64,000 bases of DNA from Metabacillus endolithicus (GTDB lineage Bacteria; Bacillota; Bacilli; Bacillales; Bacillaceae): contig NZ_CP095550.1 of NCBI RefSeq assembly GCF_023078335.1, positions 4,987,956-5,051,955 of the forward strand, written 5' to 3'. A program made the translations under genes and the position numbers. Of this stretch, positions 18,710-29,581 are shown piece after piece. The notes under the pieces were generated by a model that saw only the letters and a list, made by a program, of their open reading frames with translations, made no database searches and was not told the DNA's origin. Every line of letters starts with the position of its first letter. Within the stretch, counting starts at the first letter, position 1.

Positions 18710-19282
18710 ATGACATTAGACAATCAAATCATTTTGCCTGCCTTACGAAACATGAAGGATTTTGAGAAACTATTAGATAGTCCCTATGAATATATTGTCT
18801 TGCTAGATCTACACATTGGAAATTTGAAGAACATAACAACAAAGGCTAAGCAACATAAGAAAAAAGTACTGTTGCACGCTGACTTAATTCATGGATTAAA
18901 AGCGGACGATTATGGCATTGACTACCTATGTCATCAAATTCAACCTGAAGGAATTATCTCAACGAGGGCAAACGTGATTTCAAAAGCAAAAGAAAAGGGT
19001 TTACTTGCTATTCAACGTCTTTTTTTACTGGATAGTAGTGCACTAAATAAAGGCTGTGCTTTAATTGAAAAAACAAAGCCAGATTATATCGAACTATTAC
19101 CTGGGATTATCCCTGAAATTATACAAGAAGTTCATTTGAAAGTGAAAATACCCATTTTTGCTGGAGGATTTATCCGAACAACACAAGATGTAGAAAGCGC
19201 GATCTCTGCTGGTGTAAAAGCTGTTACTACTTCAAATAAGGAGTTATGGGAACACTATACACCAATACATGGATTAAAATGA
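18710..19282 (+). CDS. glpP: Glycerol uptake operon antiterminator GlpP
   Basis: A 190-residue GlpP: QIILPALRNMKDFEKLLDSP at the start, then LLHADLIHGLKADDYGIDYL and GIISTRANVISKAKEKGL, all characteristic. GlpP binds glycerol-3-phosphate and the leader of glp mRNAs, preventing termination. The ATG at 18710 is chosen because AAGGATG lies at proper distance; the ATG at 18701 overlaps that ribosome site. The target terminator is visible directly downstream before glpF. Confidence 0.92.
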   Translation: MTLDNQIILPALRNMKDFEKLLDSPYEYIVLLDLHIGNLKNITTKAKQHKKKVLLHADLIHGLKADDYGIDYLCHQIQPEGIISTRANVISKAKEKGLLAIQRLFLLDSSALNKGCALIEKTKPDYIELLPGIIPEIIQEVHLKVKIPIFAGGFIRTTQDVESAISAGVKAVTTSNKELWEHYTPIHGLK

Positions 19283-19301
19283 AGAATCTTACAATTAGTT
19301 G

Positions 19302-19335
19302 TTGACAGCGCTTTCAATATCGATTAACTTATAAT
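19302..19335 (+). promoter_or_regulatory. glpFK promoter with overlapping cre site
   Basis: TTGACA (19302-19307) serves as -35; TGACAGCGCTTTCA (19303-19316) matches the cre consensus at 13 of 14 positions and covers it, which should let CcpA repress. The -10 is either TAACTT at 17-bp spacing or TATAAT at 19330 with a longer spacer. Confidence 0.65.
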
Positions 19336-19344
19336 TAAGTTTAT

Positions 19345-19416
19345 ATCTTGTGACGGAGAATTGGAGATCCACAGCAATCCCTTATCTTTAGGGGATGTTT
19401 GCTGTGGATTTTTCTG
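19345..19416 (+). promoter_or_regulatory. GlpP-responsive leader and terminator of glpFK
   Basis: ATCCACAGCAA (19367-19377) pairs with TTGCTGTGGAT (19399-19409), with an inner ATCCC/GGGAT helix and a T-rich tail: a terminator in front of glpF. Its position just after glpP fits GlpP antitermination. Confidence 0.8.
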
Positions 19417-19480
19417 TGTTCTTTTACCAGGTAGCTCTATCACAAAAGTTAAACTACTTACGTAATAAGGGGGAAATATC

Positions 19481-20308
19481 ATGACAGCTTTTTTAGGGGA
19501 ACTCATTGGTACGATGATTTTAATTATTTTCGGAGGAGGAGTAGTTGGGGGAGTTGTACTAAAAAATTCAAAAGCAGAGAACTCAGGATGGATTGTCATT
19601 ACATTCGGTTGGGCTATGGCCGTAACATTTGGTGTTTATGCTGTTGGTCAGATAAGTGGAGCACATCTTAATCCAGCCGTTACATTAGGATTAGCATCGA
19701 TAGGAGATTTTCCATGGAGTGATGTACCTTCTTACATTTTAGCCCAGATGATTGGTGCATTTATTGGTGGAGTTATTGTCTTTTTTCACTATCTCCCACA
19801 TTGGAAAGCAACAGAAGACAAGGGTGCTAAGTTGGCCGTATTTTCAACAGACCCAGCGATTAAGTCTACTCCAGCTAATCTCTTGAGTGAAATAATCGGA
19901 ACATTTGTTTTAGTACTTGGTTTACTTACAATTGGCTCTAATTCATTTACTGAAGGTCTTAATCCGTTAATTGTTGGTTTCTTAATTTTAGCAATCGGTC
20001 TTTCACTTGGTGGCACAACAGGCTATGCAATAAACCCCGCCCGTGATTTGGGACCTAGAATTGCCCACTTCTTGTTACCGATTGCAGGCAAAGGAAGTTC
20101 AAACTGGAGTTACGCATGGATACCAGTTGTTGGTCCAATAATCGGGGGAATTTATGGTGCACTTTTTTATAAGCAATTTTTCTTAGGTGAAGGCAGTGCA
20201 GCATTTTGGGTATGTACGGCTATAGTGGTCATTATTGCTCTTACAGCATTCGCGAAAAGTAAAGGACACGATGCTACTGTTTCTTCTCATACAAAAGCAT
20301 CTGTTTAA
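19481..20308 (+). CDS. glpF: Glycerol facilitator GlpF (aquaglyceroporin)
   Basis: A 275-residue MIP-family channel with six membrane helices and the two pore motifs HLNPAVTLG and INPARDLGP; Asp after the second NPAR marks glycerol facilitators. It lets glycerol diffuse into the cell, where GlpK traps it as glycerol-3-phosphate. AAGGGGG precedes the ATG. It is the first gene of glpFK, behind the attenuated leader. Confidence 0.95.
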   Translation: MTAFLGELIGTMILIIFGGGVVGGVVLKNSKAENSGWIVITFGWAMAVTFGVYAVGQISGAHLNPAVTLGLASIGDFPWSDVPSYILAQMIGAFIGGVIVFFHYLPHWKATEDKGAKLAVFSTDPAIKSTPANLLSEIIGTFVLVLGLLTIGSNSFTEGLNPLIVGFLILAIGLSLGGTTGYAINPARDLGPRIAHFLLPIAGKGSSNWSYAWIPVVGPIIGGIYGALFYKQFFLGEGSAAFWVCTAIVVIIALTAFAKSKGHDATVSSHTKASV

Positions 20309-20330
20309 TATAAAAATAAAGATCATTTAA

Positions 20331-21841
<1,511 letters not shown>

Positions 21842-21850
21842 TAAGGATAA

Positions 21851-21902
21851 AAAGAAGACCATACTACGTCTGAAACTTTGTGACGTTAGTATGGTTTTTC
21901 TT
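21851..21902 (+). terminator. glpFK terminator
   Basis: AGACCATACTACGTC pairs imperfectly with GACGTTAGTATGGT and is followed by a T-rich tract. Confidence 0.75.
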
Positions 21903-21927
21903 TTTTGGAAAGTAAAACATCAGTTTT

Positions 21928-23693
21928 TTATTGCTGTAAATGATATTTTTTAATTTTAAGATAAAGTGTATTTCGACTTATTTTTAAAATAGAAGCAGCA
22001 CGACTAATGTTCCAGCTCACATAATCTAACGTTCTTTTGATCACTTCTTTTTCTGTAGATACTAATGAGGTTAGGGTTTCTTCATCTTCAGAAGAAAATT
22101 CAGTCGTTCGTTCATATTCCGTTTCAAAATCCAGGTCCTTTGCAAGGATTTCATTTCCTTCAACTAAAAAAGAAGCTTGCATAAGAACACTATTAAGCTC
22201 TCTAACATTTCCAGGCCAATGATAAGAAACCAGCTTTTCTTTTGCTTCACTAGAAAGGTGAAGAGAAGGAGAATCTAAATTTTTTAATAAGTAATTTGCA
22301 AGCTCAATAAGATCTGAACGTTCCCTTAAAGGAGGGATAGTCATAACAATTCCTTTAAGTCTATAATATAAGTCTTCTCTGAACCGTCCAGCTTCAATTT
22401 CTTTTCGAAGATTTTTATGTGTGGCAGCTATCACTCTCGTATTAATTGGGATTGGTTTTACCCCTCCTACACGCGTTACCGCTTTTTCTTGAAGAACTCT
22501 TAACAAAACAGCTTGTGCCTTTAATGGCATATCACCAATTTCATCGAGAAAAATTGTCCCATCATTTGCCGCCTCAAATTTACCAACAACACCTTCACGA
22601 TTTGCTCCTGTAAAGGCTCCTTTTTCATATCCAAATAATTCACTCTCGATTAGAGTTTCGGGGATTGCACTACAATTAACAGCAATAAACGGCTTATCTT
22701 CTCGAAGCTCTGAAGTATGTAAGGATTGTGCTATAAGTTCTTTTCCTGTCCCGCTTTCACCATAAATAATAATAGGGAAATCTGTTAACGCCGCTTTTTT
22801 TACCTTTTTTCTCACTTCATTCATTTTAGCACATGATCCTATAATATCTGTTATTGTGTATAATTTCTTATCCTTAGTAGTTTGCTTAGGGGAATTATTA
22901 AAAGCCATAACGAGTCTTGATTGTTTTTGGAATGGATCTGAGATTACTTTTGTTTTATATCCTGATGAATGGTGAAACTCTTTGCCAATACAATTTTCAC
23001 CTAGTAGTTGTCGTGCTGACTGATTTGCTCGGATAATTCTTTTATCTTCATCAAGAGAGAGAAGAGGGATTGTTGAAAAGCTAGCAATCGCTTCAAGCTC
23101 TCTAATTGTTATCACTTTTTCATGTGAAGCTTGATCAAAAAGTAACCCATTCTGAATGGAAGTTGCCATAATCGTTGTTAAGGAAATGATAAACGGGTGG
23201 AATAATTCCTTTCTAGCACTAATATTAACGGCTCCAATTAGTTCTCCGTCTGGTGAGTAAATAGGGCTTGCTGCACATGTGAGAAATTGATTTTTTACAT
23301 AGAAGTGATGATCAGCATGGGTAATAATGGGCACTTTTGCAGAGATAGCGAGCCCCATAGCATTTGTTCCTTTGTTTTCTTCGGACCAATTTGATCCGAT
23401 TGATAAATAGTCTGTGGAACCTGAAACATCTAGTTGTCCTTCTTTATGAATGATGGTCCCGTTTCGATCAACAATGACCACAACTAATTTGGAACAATAG
23501 TTAGAGGGAAGTGAGTTAATAACAGTAGTAGCATGTTTAATCAATAACTCATTTTCCTTTATAATTTTACGCAGGCTTTACCGGTTAAAATTGAGTTTTC
23601 AATAGGATCTGTTTGAGAAAGACCAATTTCTTGACAACGTTTCCAAGATTGATTAATCACATCTTTTTGATCATATAATATCTCCGTAAACAT
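21928..23693 (-). pseudogene. Sigma-54-dependent activator, AcoR-type (GAF-PAS-AAA-Fis), frameshifted
   Basis: From the ATG at 23693 (ribosome site GAGGAGG) the N-terminus reads MFTEILYDQKDVINQSWKRC, typical of AcoR-like regulators. The frame is lost near 23573 and resumes as KIIKENELLIKHATTVINSL. Then come a GAF domain (SIGSNWSEENKGTNAMGLA), a PAS-like part, the AAA+ domain (GESGTGKE, ESELFGYEKGAFTGANREG, GNVRELNSVLMQA) and a Fis-type helix-turn-helix (WNISRAASILKISRNTLYLK). Corrected length is ~588 residues. It is divergent from a dehydrogenase with a -24/-12 promoter, its obvious target. The inducer is unknown. Confidence 0.85.
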
Positions 23694-23802
23694 TTTATGA
23701 TTATTACCTCCTCTACACGTTAAGGCAAATTGTTCTTTGATTCTATTATACTATTTTTTCAATAATCAGGAAAATCTTAGTTTTAGATTGTCTTAAATTA
23801 GG

Positions 23803-23815
23803 ACACAATTTGTGC
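23803..23815. promoter_or_regulatory. Small dyad upstream of the dehydrogenase promoter
   Basis: CACAA-T-TTGTG lies ~60-75 bp before the sigma-54 promoter, a plausible activator site for the divergent AcoR-type protein; short, so weak evidence. Confidence 0.3.
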
Positions 23816-23875
23816 ACTTTTTGAACACGTTTTCAAACATATCATTTTTAAAGAAATAAATACTAGCCTTTTGTG

Positions 23876-23892
23876 TTGGCATAGAAATTGCA
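23876..23892 (+). promoter_or_regulatory. Sigma-54 (-24/-12) promoter of the dehydrogenase gene
   Basis: TTGGCATAGAAATTGCA has GG and GC at -24/-12 spacing, one change from consensus, 46 bp before the start codon and next to a divergent sigma-54 activator gene. Confidence 0.82.
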
Positions 23893-23938
23893 AATAGATA
23901 ATTGTAAGAAATGAAAGAAAAAAGGGGATGAGTGAAAG

Positions 23939-25156
23939 ATGAAGGGAAACAGAGCGGTAGCATATATGGGGCCTGGAAAAGTAGAGGTCCAGGACATAGG
24001 ATATCCTGACTTAGTATTAAGAGATGGCCCTGGTGTAAATCCATTGAATGTTGGTCGAAAGTGTAACCATGGTGTTATTTTAAAGGTTGTCACAACAAAC
24101 ATTTGTGGTAGTGATCAGCATATGGTGAGAGGGAGAACGACTGCTCCTTCGGGGTTAATTCTTGGACATGAAATCACAGGGGAAGTCATTGAAGTAGGAA
24201 GTGATGTTGAGTTTATTAAAAAAGGAGATCTTGTATCGGTTCCATTTAACATCGCTTGTGGTCGTTGTCGTAGCTGTAAGGAACGCGACACTCATATATG
24301 TGAAAATGTAAACCCTGATCGTCCAGGCTCAGCATACGGATATGTTGATATGGGTGGATGGGTCGGAGGTCAATCAGAATATGTGATGGTACCTTACGCT
24401 GATTTCCAACTTTTAAAGTTCCCTGATAAAGACCAAGCTATGGAAAAAATTAAAGATTTAACCATGCTATCAGATATATTTCCAACAGGCTATCACGGGG
24501 CAGTAAGTGCAGGAGTGAAGCCAGGCTCAACTGTTTATATCGCTGGTGCTGGTCCAGTTGGTCTTGCAGCAGCGCATTCTGCACAATTACTAGGTGCAGC
24601 AGTAGTGATTGTTGGAGATTTAAATGGTGAGAGACTCGCTCAAGCAAGAAGCTTCGGATGTGAAACAGTAAACCTACGTGAACATCCAGACTTAGGCGAA
24701 CAAATTGAGCAAATCTTAGGTACACCAGAAGTAGATTGTGCGGTGGATTGTGTTGGCTTTGAAGCCTCAGCTCATGGAGCAAATGCTGGTGAAGCACCTG
24801 CAACTGTTTTAAACTCAATTATGACTGTTACACGTGCAGGAGGGAGGCTTGGTATTTCGGGATTATATGTAACAGGAGACCCAGGCGCAATTGATGAGGA
24901 TGCAAAAATCGGTACATTAAAGGTACGACTTGGACTAGGATGGGCGAAGGCACATACGTTTGTTACAGGTCAAACACCTGTCATGCAATATCATAGAGAA
25001 TTAATGACAGCAATATTAAGTGGTAGAGCCCAAATTGCTAAAGCAGTTAACGCCACTGTTATTTCACTAGATGAAGTTTCAAGAGGTTATCAGGAATTTG
25101 ACAAAGGTGCTGCAAGAAAATATGTGATTGATCCACATGGACTTGTGAAGAACTAA
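23939..25156 (+). CDS. Zinc-dependent dehydrogenase, glutathione-independent formaldehyde dehydrogenase type (FdhA-like)
   Basis: A 405-residue medium-chain zinc dehydrogenase. Catalytic zinc: Cys56 (NICGSDQH) and the GHE motif. Structural zinc: CGRCRSCKERDTHIC. NAD site: GAGPVGLAAAHSAQLLGA. The opening MKGNRAVAYMGPGKVEV and the insert YGYVDMGGWVGGQSEYV resemble Pseudomonas FdhA, which oxidises formaldehyde without glutathione; related enzymes also dismutate aldehydes or oxidise alcohols, so the substrate is not fixed. Transcription from the sigma-54 promoter implies strict induction by the divergent regulator. Confidence 0.85.
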   Translation: MKGNRAVAYMGPGKVEVQDIGYPDLVLRDGPGVNPLNVGRKCNHGVILKVVTTNICGSDQHMVRGRTTAPSGLILGHEITGEVIEVGSDVEFIKKGDLVSVPFNIACGRCRSCKERDTHICENVNPDRPGSAYGYVDMGGWVGGQSEYVMVPYADFQLLKFPDKDQAMEKIKDLTMLSDIFPTGYHGAVSAGVKPGSTVYIAGAGPVGLAAAHSAQLLGAAVVIVGDLNGERLAQARSFGCETVNLREHPDLGEQIEQILGTPEVDCAVDCVGFEASAHGANAGEAPATVLNSIMTVTRAGGRLGISGLYVTGDPGAIDEDAKIGTLKVRLGLGWAKAHTFVTGQTPVMQYHRELMTAILSGRAQIAKAVNATVISLDEVSRGYQEFDKGAARKYVIDPHGLVKN

Positions 25157-25192
25157 TTAATACTTAATGATAAGGAAAAAGAAACCTTTATG

Positions 25193-25232
25193 AAAAAGGC
25201 GGAGAACAACAAAGGTTGTTTCCGCCTTTTTT
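25193..25232 (+). terminator. Intrinsic terminator
   Basis: AAAAAGGCGGA pairs with TCCGCCTTTTTT around an inner AACAAC/GTTGTT helix. Confidence 0.85.
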
Positions 25233-25255
25233 AATGAATCATATAAGAGTAATCA

Positions 25256-25471
25256 TTATCGTTTTTTCTTCTTAGGATCATTTGCTGGGTTATTTTTGAC
25301 CACTTTATCAAAAATGACATAAACATACACAACGTTATCGTCAGTAATTTTAATAGTAGAAACTTTACCTTTACGGCCTTTAATTTTTATATTTTCGTTT
25401 TCAGATGGAGGTTTTTCTAAGAGCTGAGTTAACACAACGGTATTATTTTCTACAAACTGTACAACTGGCAT
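25256..25471 (-). CDS. Small basic protein of unknown function (71 aa)
   Basis: Not recognised. The protein has a beta-rich core (NIKIKGRKGKVSTIKITDD) that looks like a small barrel of the KOW or SH3 kind, and a Lys/Arg-rich tail DPKKKKR. It begins MPVVQFVENNTVVLTQLL, and GAAAGGAGAAA precedes the ATG. It lies between a terminator and xerS, transcribed away from xerS. A nucleic-acid-binding role is only a guess from charge. Confidence 0.55.
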   Translation of the reverse strand: MPVVQFVENNTVVLTQLLEKPPSENENIKIKGRKGKVSTIKITDDNVVYVYVIFDKVVKNNPANDPKKKKR

Positions 25472-25670
25472 AAATAATTTCTCCTTTCGAATTTCGAAAT
25501 AAGATAGAAGAAGGAAGGAACTAATGTGTAGTATAGATACATATTAAAAAAACCTTTTATTTAGACCATTTTAATACAAATTATATTATTACGTAAAATA
25601 TAAATTTGACGTAATAATCGATATAAATTAAAATAGAGGTATAGAACTTTGGGCTTTGAGGTGAATTTTT

Positions 25671-26753
25671 ATGGCTACAGAATCACAACAGCAACATTAT
25701 CGTAAGCTGCAATCTTTACTGAAAGAATTACCGTGGTATGTTGAAGAATACATCGATCATAAACGCAGAAAGCTTTCAGCTGCATCATTACTGAATTACT
25801 GTCATGATTATAAAATTTTCTTTAATTGGATTATTTCAGAGCAACTTTATAATGGTGATCTTAAGGATATACCTTTGGATTTACTTGAAACGTTAACTGT
25901 ACAACAGGTTGAAGGCTTTTTATATGTTTTGCAATACGAACTACATAACAAAGAAATTACGGTAAATCGAAAATTATCCGCATTAAAGTCCCTTTTTAAT
26001 TATTTACAAAACATCGCTGAAACACGTGATTTAAAACCTTATATTCAGCGAAATGTTATGGCGAAAATTGAGTTTAATGAGCTTAAAGATAGTATGGAAA
26101 CGATTGCGAACAAAATGGAGGGAAAAATCCTTATTGGTGATGAGTATGAAAAGTTTCGTCGTTTTATCGCTCATGACTATGGTGAGGTTTGTAAAGAAAA
26201 CAAGAAGCTTTTTAACTTTTATCGATTAAACCAAGAGCGTGATACCGCGATTGTCTCCCTTATATTAGGTTCAGGATTACGTCTTTCTGAGGTCGTAAAC
26301 CTTGATTTAGAAGACATTGATTTTACTAAGTTTTCTGCACGCGTAATTCGTAAAGGAAATAAAGAACAATATGTATACTTTAGTAAAATTGCGATGGATG
26401 ATCTTCAGGAGTATCTTAAAATAAGAGAAACTAGGTACCTTGTGGAGAAAAGCAACAAGGCTTTATTTGTAGCAGCAGCAATGGGACCAAAAGGCAAATC
26501 CAGACGCCTGACAGCACGTTCAATAGAAAAACTTATTGAAAAATATGCTGCAGCGTTTGGAAAGCCATCCCTATCGGTTCATAAGTTAAGACATTCATTT
26601 GCTACGAGGTATCATTCTGAGATTAATGACGTACCTAAACTTAGAAGACAATTAGGCCATTCCTCTATTCAAACGACCATGATCTACACACATATAAGAA
26701 ATGATGATTTAAAAAGTGCTGTAGATCGTATGGATATGCCGAAAGAACAGTAA
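25671..26753 (+). CDS. xerS: Tyrosine recombinase XerS
   Basis: A 360-residue tyrosine recombinase with the N-terminal SAM-like core-binding domain (KRRKLSAASLLNYCHDYKIFF) and complete catalytic set: Arg204 (GSGLRLSEV), His304 and Arg307 (HKLRHSF), His330 (LGHSS) and Tyr339 (TTMIYTH). The length and overall sequence fit XerS, the single-recombinase dimer-resolution enzyme of streptococci also found in some Bacillaceae. It ends 430 bp before a dif-like 28-bp site. Phage integrase is unlikely: there is no excisionase, repressor or attachment-site tRNA nearby. Confidence 0.88.
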   Translation: MATESQQQHYRKLQSLLKELPWYVEEYIDHKRRKLSAASLLNYCHDYKIFFNWIISEQLYNGDLKDIPLDLLETLTVQQVEGFLYVLQYELHNKEITVNRKLSALKSLFNYLQNIAETRDLKPYIQRNVMAKIEFNELKDSMETIANKMEGKILIGDEYEKFRRFIAHDYGEVCKENKKLFNFYRLNQERDTAIVSLILGSGLRLSEVVNLDLEDIDFTKFSARVIRKGNKEQYVYFSKIAMDDLQEYLKIRETRYLVEKSNKALFVAAAMGPKGKSRRLTARSIEKLIEKYAAAFGKPSLSVHKLRHSFATRYHSEINDVPKLRRQLGHSSIQTTMIYTHIRNDDLKSAVDRMDMPKEQ

Positions 26754-26756
26754 ACG

Positions 26757-26927
26757 TTAAAGAGATTCCATTTCTTCTTCAAAATAAAACGTATTCGGAT
26801 ACTCTTTTAATGTATAAGAGTATCTTTTCATGTTAGCAACATAACTACAATTAGTAATTGTTACAACTTCCTTTTTTGCTTTAAGAAATACTTTTTCGTT
26901 GATCTTAAATTTGTTATTATTTTTCAT
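26757..26927 (-). CDS. Small protein of unknown function (56 aa), convergent with xerS
   Basis: The stop lies 3 bases past the xerS stop on the other strand. The protein (start KNNNKFKINEKVFLKAKKEV, end YPNTFYFEEEMESL) is compact and mixed in charge, with an aromatic RYSYTLKEYPNTFYF stretch that looks conserved-protein-like. The ribosome site (AGAAAG) is weak. I do not recognise a family with certainty. Confidence 0.5.
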   Translation of the reverse strand: MKNNNKFKINEKVFLKAKKEVVTITNCSYVANMKRYSYTLKEYPNTFYFEEEMESL

Positions 26928-27275
<348 letters not shown>

Positions 27276-27348
27276 ATTGATAAAATAATTAAATAAATTA
27301 TGCATCAGCTAGTTTTCTGTGTTTTATACAATTAAACAGATCACATTT

Positions 27349-27628
27349 TCACGTATTTTCTAACAATATTAGTGAAGTTAATGGTGTATTTTGTAAAGTT
27401 TTCTCATTTAGATCTGGTACAAGTTCCTTCAATATCTTCTTAATAAAAGCATCATGGCTGATGATTAATACCTTTTCATTTCGGTATTTTTTGATTATTT
27501 CATCAAAAAGTGCATTGCACCTAAGAATTACACTATTATGCTCTTCATGTCTAAAACTAAGTCCCTCTTTCCTTCCCCACTTCTTTATTGCAATCTGTTA
27601 TACAATGACGAATCATACCGATTTTCAC
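27349..27628 (-). pseudogene. Histidine phosphatase family remnant
   Basis: After a good ribosome site (AAAGGGAGGGGG) a GTG starts MKIGMIRHCITDCNKE, with the RH catalytic motif near the N-terminus of the phosphoglycerate-mutase-like superfamily; the frame stops after ~19 codons. The family's C-terminal part then follows in another frame: CNALFDEIIKKYRNEKVLII, SHDAFIKKILKEL (the second catalytic His region) and TPLTSLILLENT. Most of the middle (about 90 residues) is missing, so this is real gene decay, not one sequencing error. It lies directly beside the dif-like site. Confidence 0.7.
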
Positions 27629-27661
27629 TATATCCCCCTCCCTTTTTACAACACTTGTGCT

Positions 27662-28051
27662 CTATTCATTTTCTATTACATGCCATTCTATAAGATTGAT
27701 GGCATGACCATCTGGATCATATACATCAAAATCGATATGTACATTTGTGCCAGAGGACCAATGATTCAATTCCCCCACCTTAATTTCTTTTTCTTTTAAT
27801 TTCGAATAGAGATCTTCAACATGATCACAATTCAAATTAAAGGTTGGGTTCTTATGAGGAGTAATCGTCTCAGTCGTTTCAATTAACGTTAACAAGGGAG
27901 AATGTTCACTAATCATGTAATTTGCTTCCCTTCCATTCTCCCACTGTTCAACATCTCGCAGTTTTAAGCCTAAAACATCAGAATAGAATGTAATTGATTG
28001 ATCTAAATTACTTACTCTTAAAAATACGGCTCCTAAATAGTTAACAACCAT
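27662..28051 (-). CDS. VOC-family (glyoxalase/dioxygenase fold) protein, 129 aa
   Basis: The two beta-alpha-beta-beta-beta modules of the vicinal-oxygen-chelate fold are visible: LGAVFLRVSNLDQSITFYSD with LGLKLRDVE, and PTFNLNCDHVEDLYSKLKE with DFDVYDPDGHAINLIEWH. The DPDGH-xIxLIEW ending is typical of members with a C-terminal metal-binding Glu. Function within the superfamily (glyoxalase, resistance or isomerase) cannot be told. TAGGAG precedes the ATG. A second VOC gene lies 25 bp upstream and the two are likely co-transcribed. Confidence 0.85.
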   Translation of the reverse strand: MVVNYLGAVFLRVSNLDQSITFYSDVLGLKLRDVEQWENGREANYMISEHSPLLTLIETTETITPHKNPTFNLNCDHVEDLYSKLKEKEIKVGELNHWSSGTNVHIDFDVYDPDGHAINLIEWHVIENE

Positions 28052-28076
28052 TTCTCCTAGCTCCTCTCCGTCACTT

Positions 28077-28436
28077 TTATGAAATTTTACAAATCATAAG
28101 CATATTCCCATCAGGATCTTTTATATTAAAAGAATGCCCATGCTCAATGTTTGTCACAATTTCAACTCCTTTTTCTTGCATAAACTGATAGGCTTGATGA
28201 ATATCATCAGTATTAAAATGAAACATTGGTGTTCTTGCGTAAGAGTCCTTTGTATAGATCTTACTATCTAGTACAATATTTAATCCATTATTGTCCATTG
28301 GTATGCAGCAAAGATGATCTAATAAAATCTCATATGTAGGCTCTAAATTCAATAGTGAGCAATACCACTCTCGAGCTTTTTTAATATCACTTACTGGTAT
28401 AAAAATGGCCCCAACTTTATTTAAGATGATACTCAA
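28077..28436 (-). CDS. VOC-family protein, 119 aa
   Basis: A second vicinal-oxygen-chelate protein: VGAIFIPVSDIKKAREWYCSL near the start and NIKDPDGNMLMICKIS at the end, the classic DPDGN-xIxI motif. A TTG start at 28436 is chosen because GGGGAG lies eight bases before it and the VOC fold begins right after; frame further upstream has no ribosome site. It is similar in kind but not in detail to its neighbour, so a recent tandem duplication is unlikely. Confidence 0.83.
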   Translation of the reverse strand: MSIILNKVGAIFIPVSDIKKAREWYCSLLNLEPTYEILLDHLCCIPMDNNGLNIVLDSKIYTKDSYARTPMFHFNTDDIHQAYQFMQEKGVEIVTNIEHGHSFNIKDPDGNMLMICKIS

Positions 28437-28689
28437 AAAAATCACTCCCCTATATAGTTGAAAAGAGTACTTCAGGAACTTGCTTGAAAAGTTCTGAGCA
28501 CCCCCTCTTACCTTACTTAACTGCATCTCACCAAGTTCATGTATTATATTCTCTTTATTTCCCTTTTTTCCTTTTTATTACAGTTTAAAATAACTGAATC
28601 TCCAAAAATTTCTTGACTAGGTAATTCGTTCCATAAGATAATACTTATGAGTAATATAATTCTAAACAGAATTTGAGGTTTTTTACATC

Positions 28690-29278
28690 ATGGGTAAAAA
28701 AGGTCGTAAGGAAGGATCAAATGGTGCAGAAAGCAGAGCAAACCTGGTTTTGATAGCTGCAGAGGAATTTGCTACATATGGATACTATGATACAAAGGTA
28801 AGTACAATTGTGAAAAAGGCAGGAGTTACTCAACCTACTTTTTATTTATATTTTGATAGTAAGGAGGCCATTTTTTCAGAGTTAATTCAAACATTTCGTC
28901 ATAAGCTTTCAGAACTAACAAAAGAAAGCAGGCTTGAAACGGGTTTAGATCCCACTTTATTGCCTGACAGAATCGCAATAGGTTTATCTGCTATACTACA
29001 ATTTTTTTATGATCATCCAAACTTAACAAAAATTGGGCTTTATTATTCATCAGAAGCAGAGTTAATAAAAAAACAACTCGTTGAACAAATAACAGAAAAT
29101 CTATTATCCGAACAAAGAGATGGTTATTTCAGAAGAGATATTGATATGAAAACAGTAAGTGAAAGTTTGGTAGGATCTATTGAACGTCTTACTTACCTAT
29201 TTATTTACTGATCAGAAAGAACCTGTTCAGCTAGCTAAAGAAATTGTTGCTTTATATTTAAATGGCCTTAAGGTGTAA
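28690..29278 (+). pseudogene. TetR/AcrR-family transcriptional regulator, frameshifted at the C-terminus
   Basis: The N-terminal TetR helix-turn-helix is clear (LVLIAAEEFATYGYYDTKVS, then AGVTQPTFYLYFDSKEAIF). The frame runs into a stop at 29211. Removing one T from the TTTATTTA stretch near 29203 restores LFITDQKEPVQLAKEIVALYLNGLKV and a stop at 29278, giving a normal length near 195 residues. Targets are unknown; the divergent VOC genes are the obvious candidates by position. The start follows TTGAGGTTTT, a moderate ribosome site. Confidence 0.82.
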
Positions 29279-29345
29279 AAAATTATTGCTTTTTGAAAGG
29301 TTCTGTACTTACCTTTCTGATCATTATTAACTGGAGTTGATCATA

Positions 29346-29471
29346 ATGAAGGTTTATGAAGAAACGAAAAAGGAAGAGTTAGATCAAGAGTGGGTTGAAC
29401 TCATTTCCAAAGCAAGAGAAATGGGTCTTAGTACAGAAGAGATTCGTGATTTTTTAAAGTTAAAGCAGTAA
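29346..29471 (+). CDS. SinI-like anti-repressor peptide (41 aa)
   Basis: The product contains DQEWVELISKAREMGLSTEE followed by IRDFLKL, the SinI dimerisation segment (B. subtilis SinI has DQEWVELMVEAKEANISPEE as I remember it). SinI binds and inactivates SinR, the biofilm repressor. The ribosome site TGGAG is about eight bases before the ATG. There is no sinR beside it, unlike the sinI-sinR operon, so it may act on a repressor encoded elsewhere. Confidence 0.85.
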   Translation: MKVYEETKKEELDQEWVELISKAREMGLSTEEIRDFLKLKQ

Positions 29472-29518
29472 TCATCAAGAAATGTAACTTATAATAAATT
29501 TCCATACCTATTGTAACT

Positions 29519-29552
29519 AACGCGATGTACAAATTCTGCATCGTTTTTTTTA
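29519..29552 (+). terminator. Intrinsic terminator
   Basis: GCGATG pairs with CATCGT across an 11-base loop and runs into eight T after the sinI-like gene. Confidence 0.65.
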
Positions 29553-29581
29553 TTGTGTAACTTTTTTGTGAAACAAGAAAA

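Noticed and set aside
25671..26753. Phage or integrative-element integrase
   Set aside because: No excisionase, repressor, structural genes or tRNA attachment site nearby; the sequence fits XerS and a dif-like site is adjacent.
27461..27799. 112-codon open frame on the plus strand
   Set aside because: Lies opposite the histidine phosphatase remnant and the VOC gene; hydrophobic composition is a by-product of the antisense frame.
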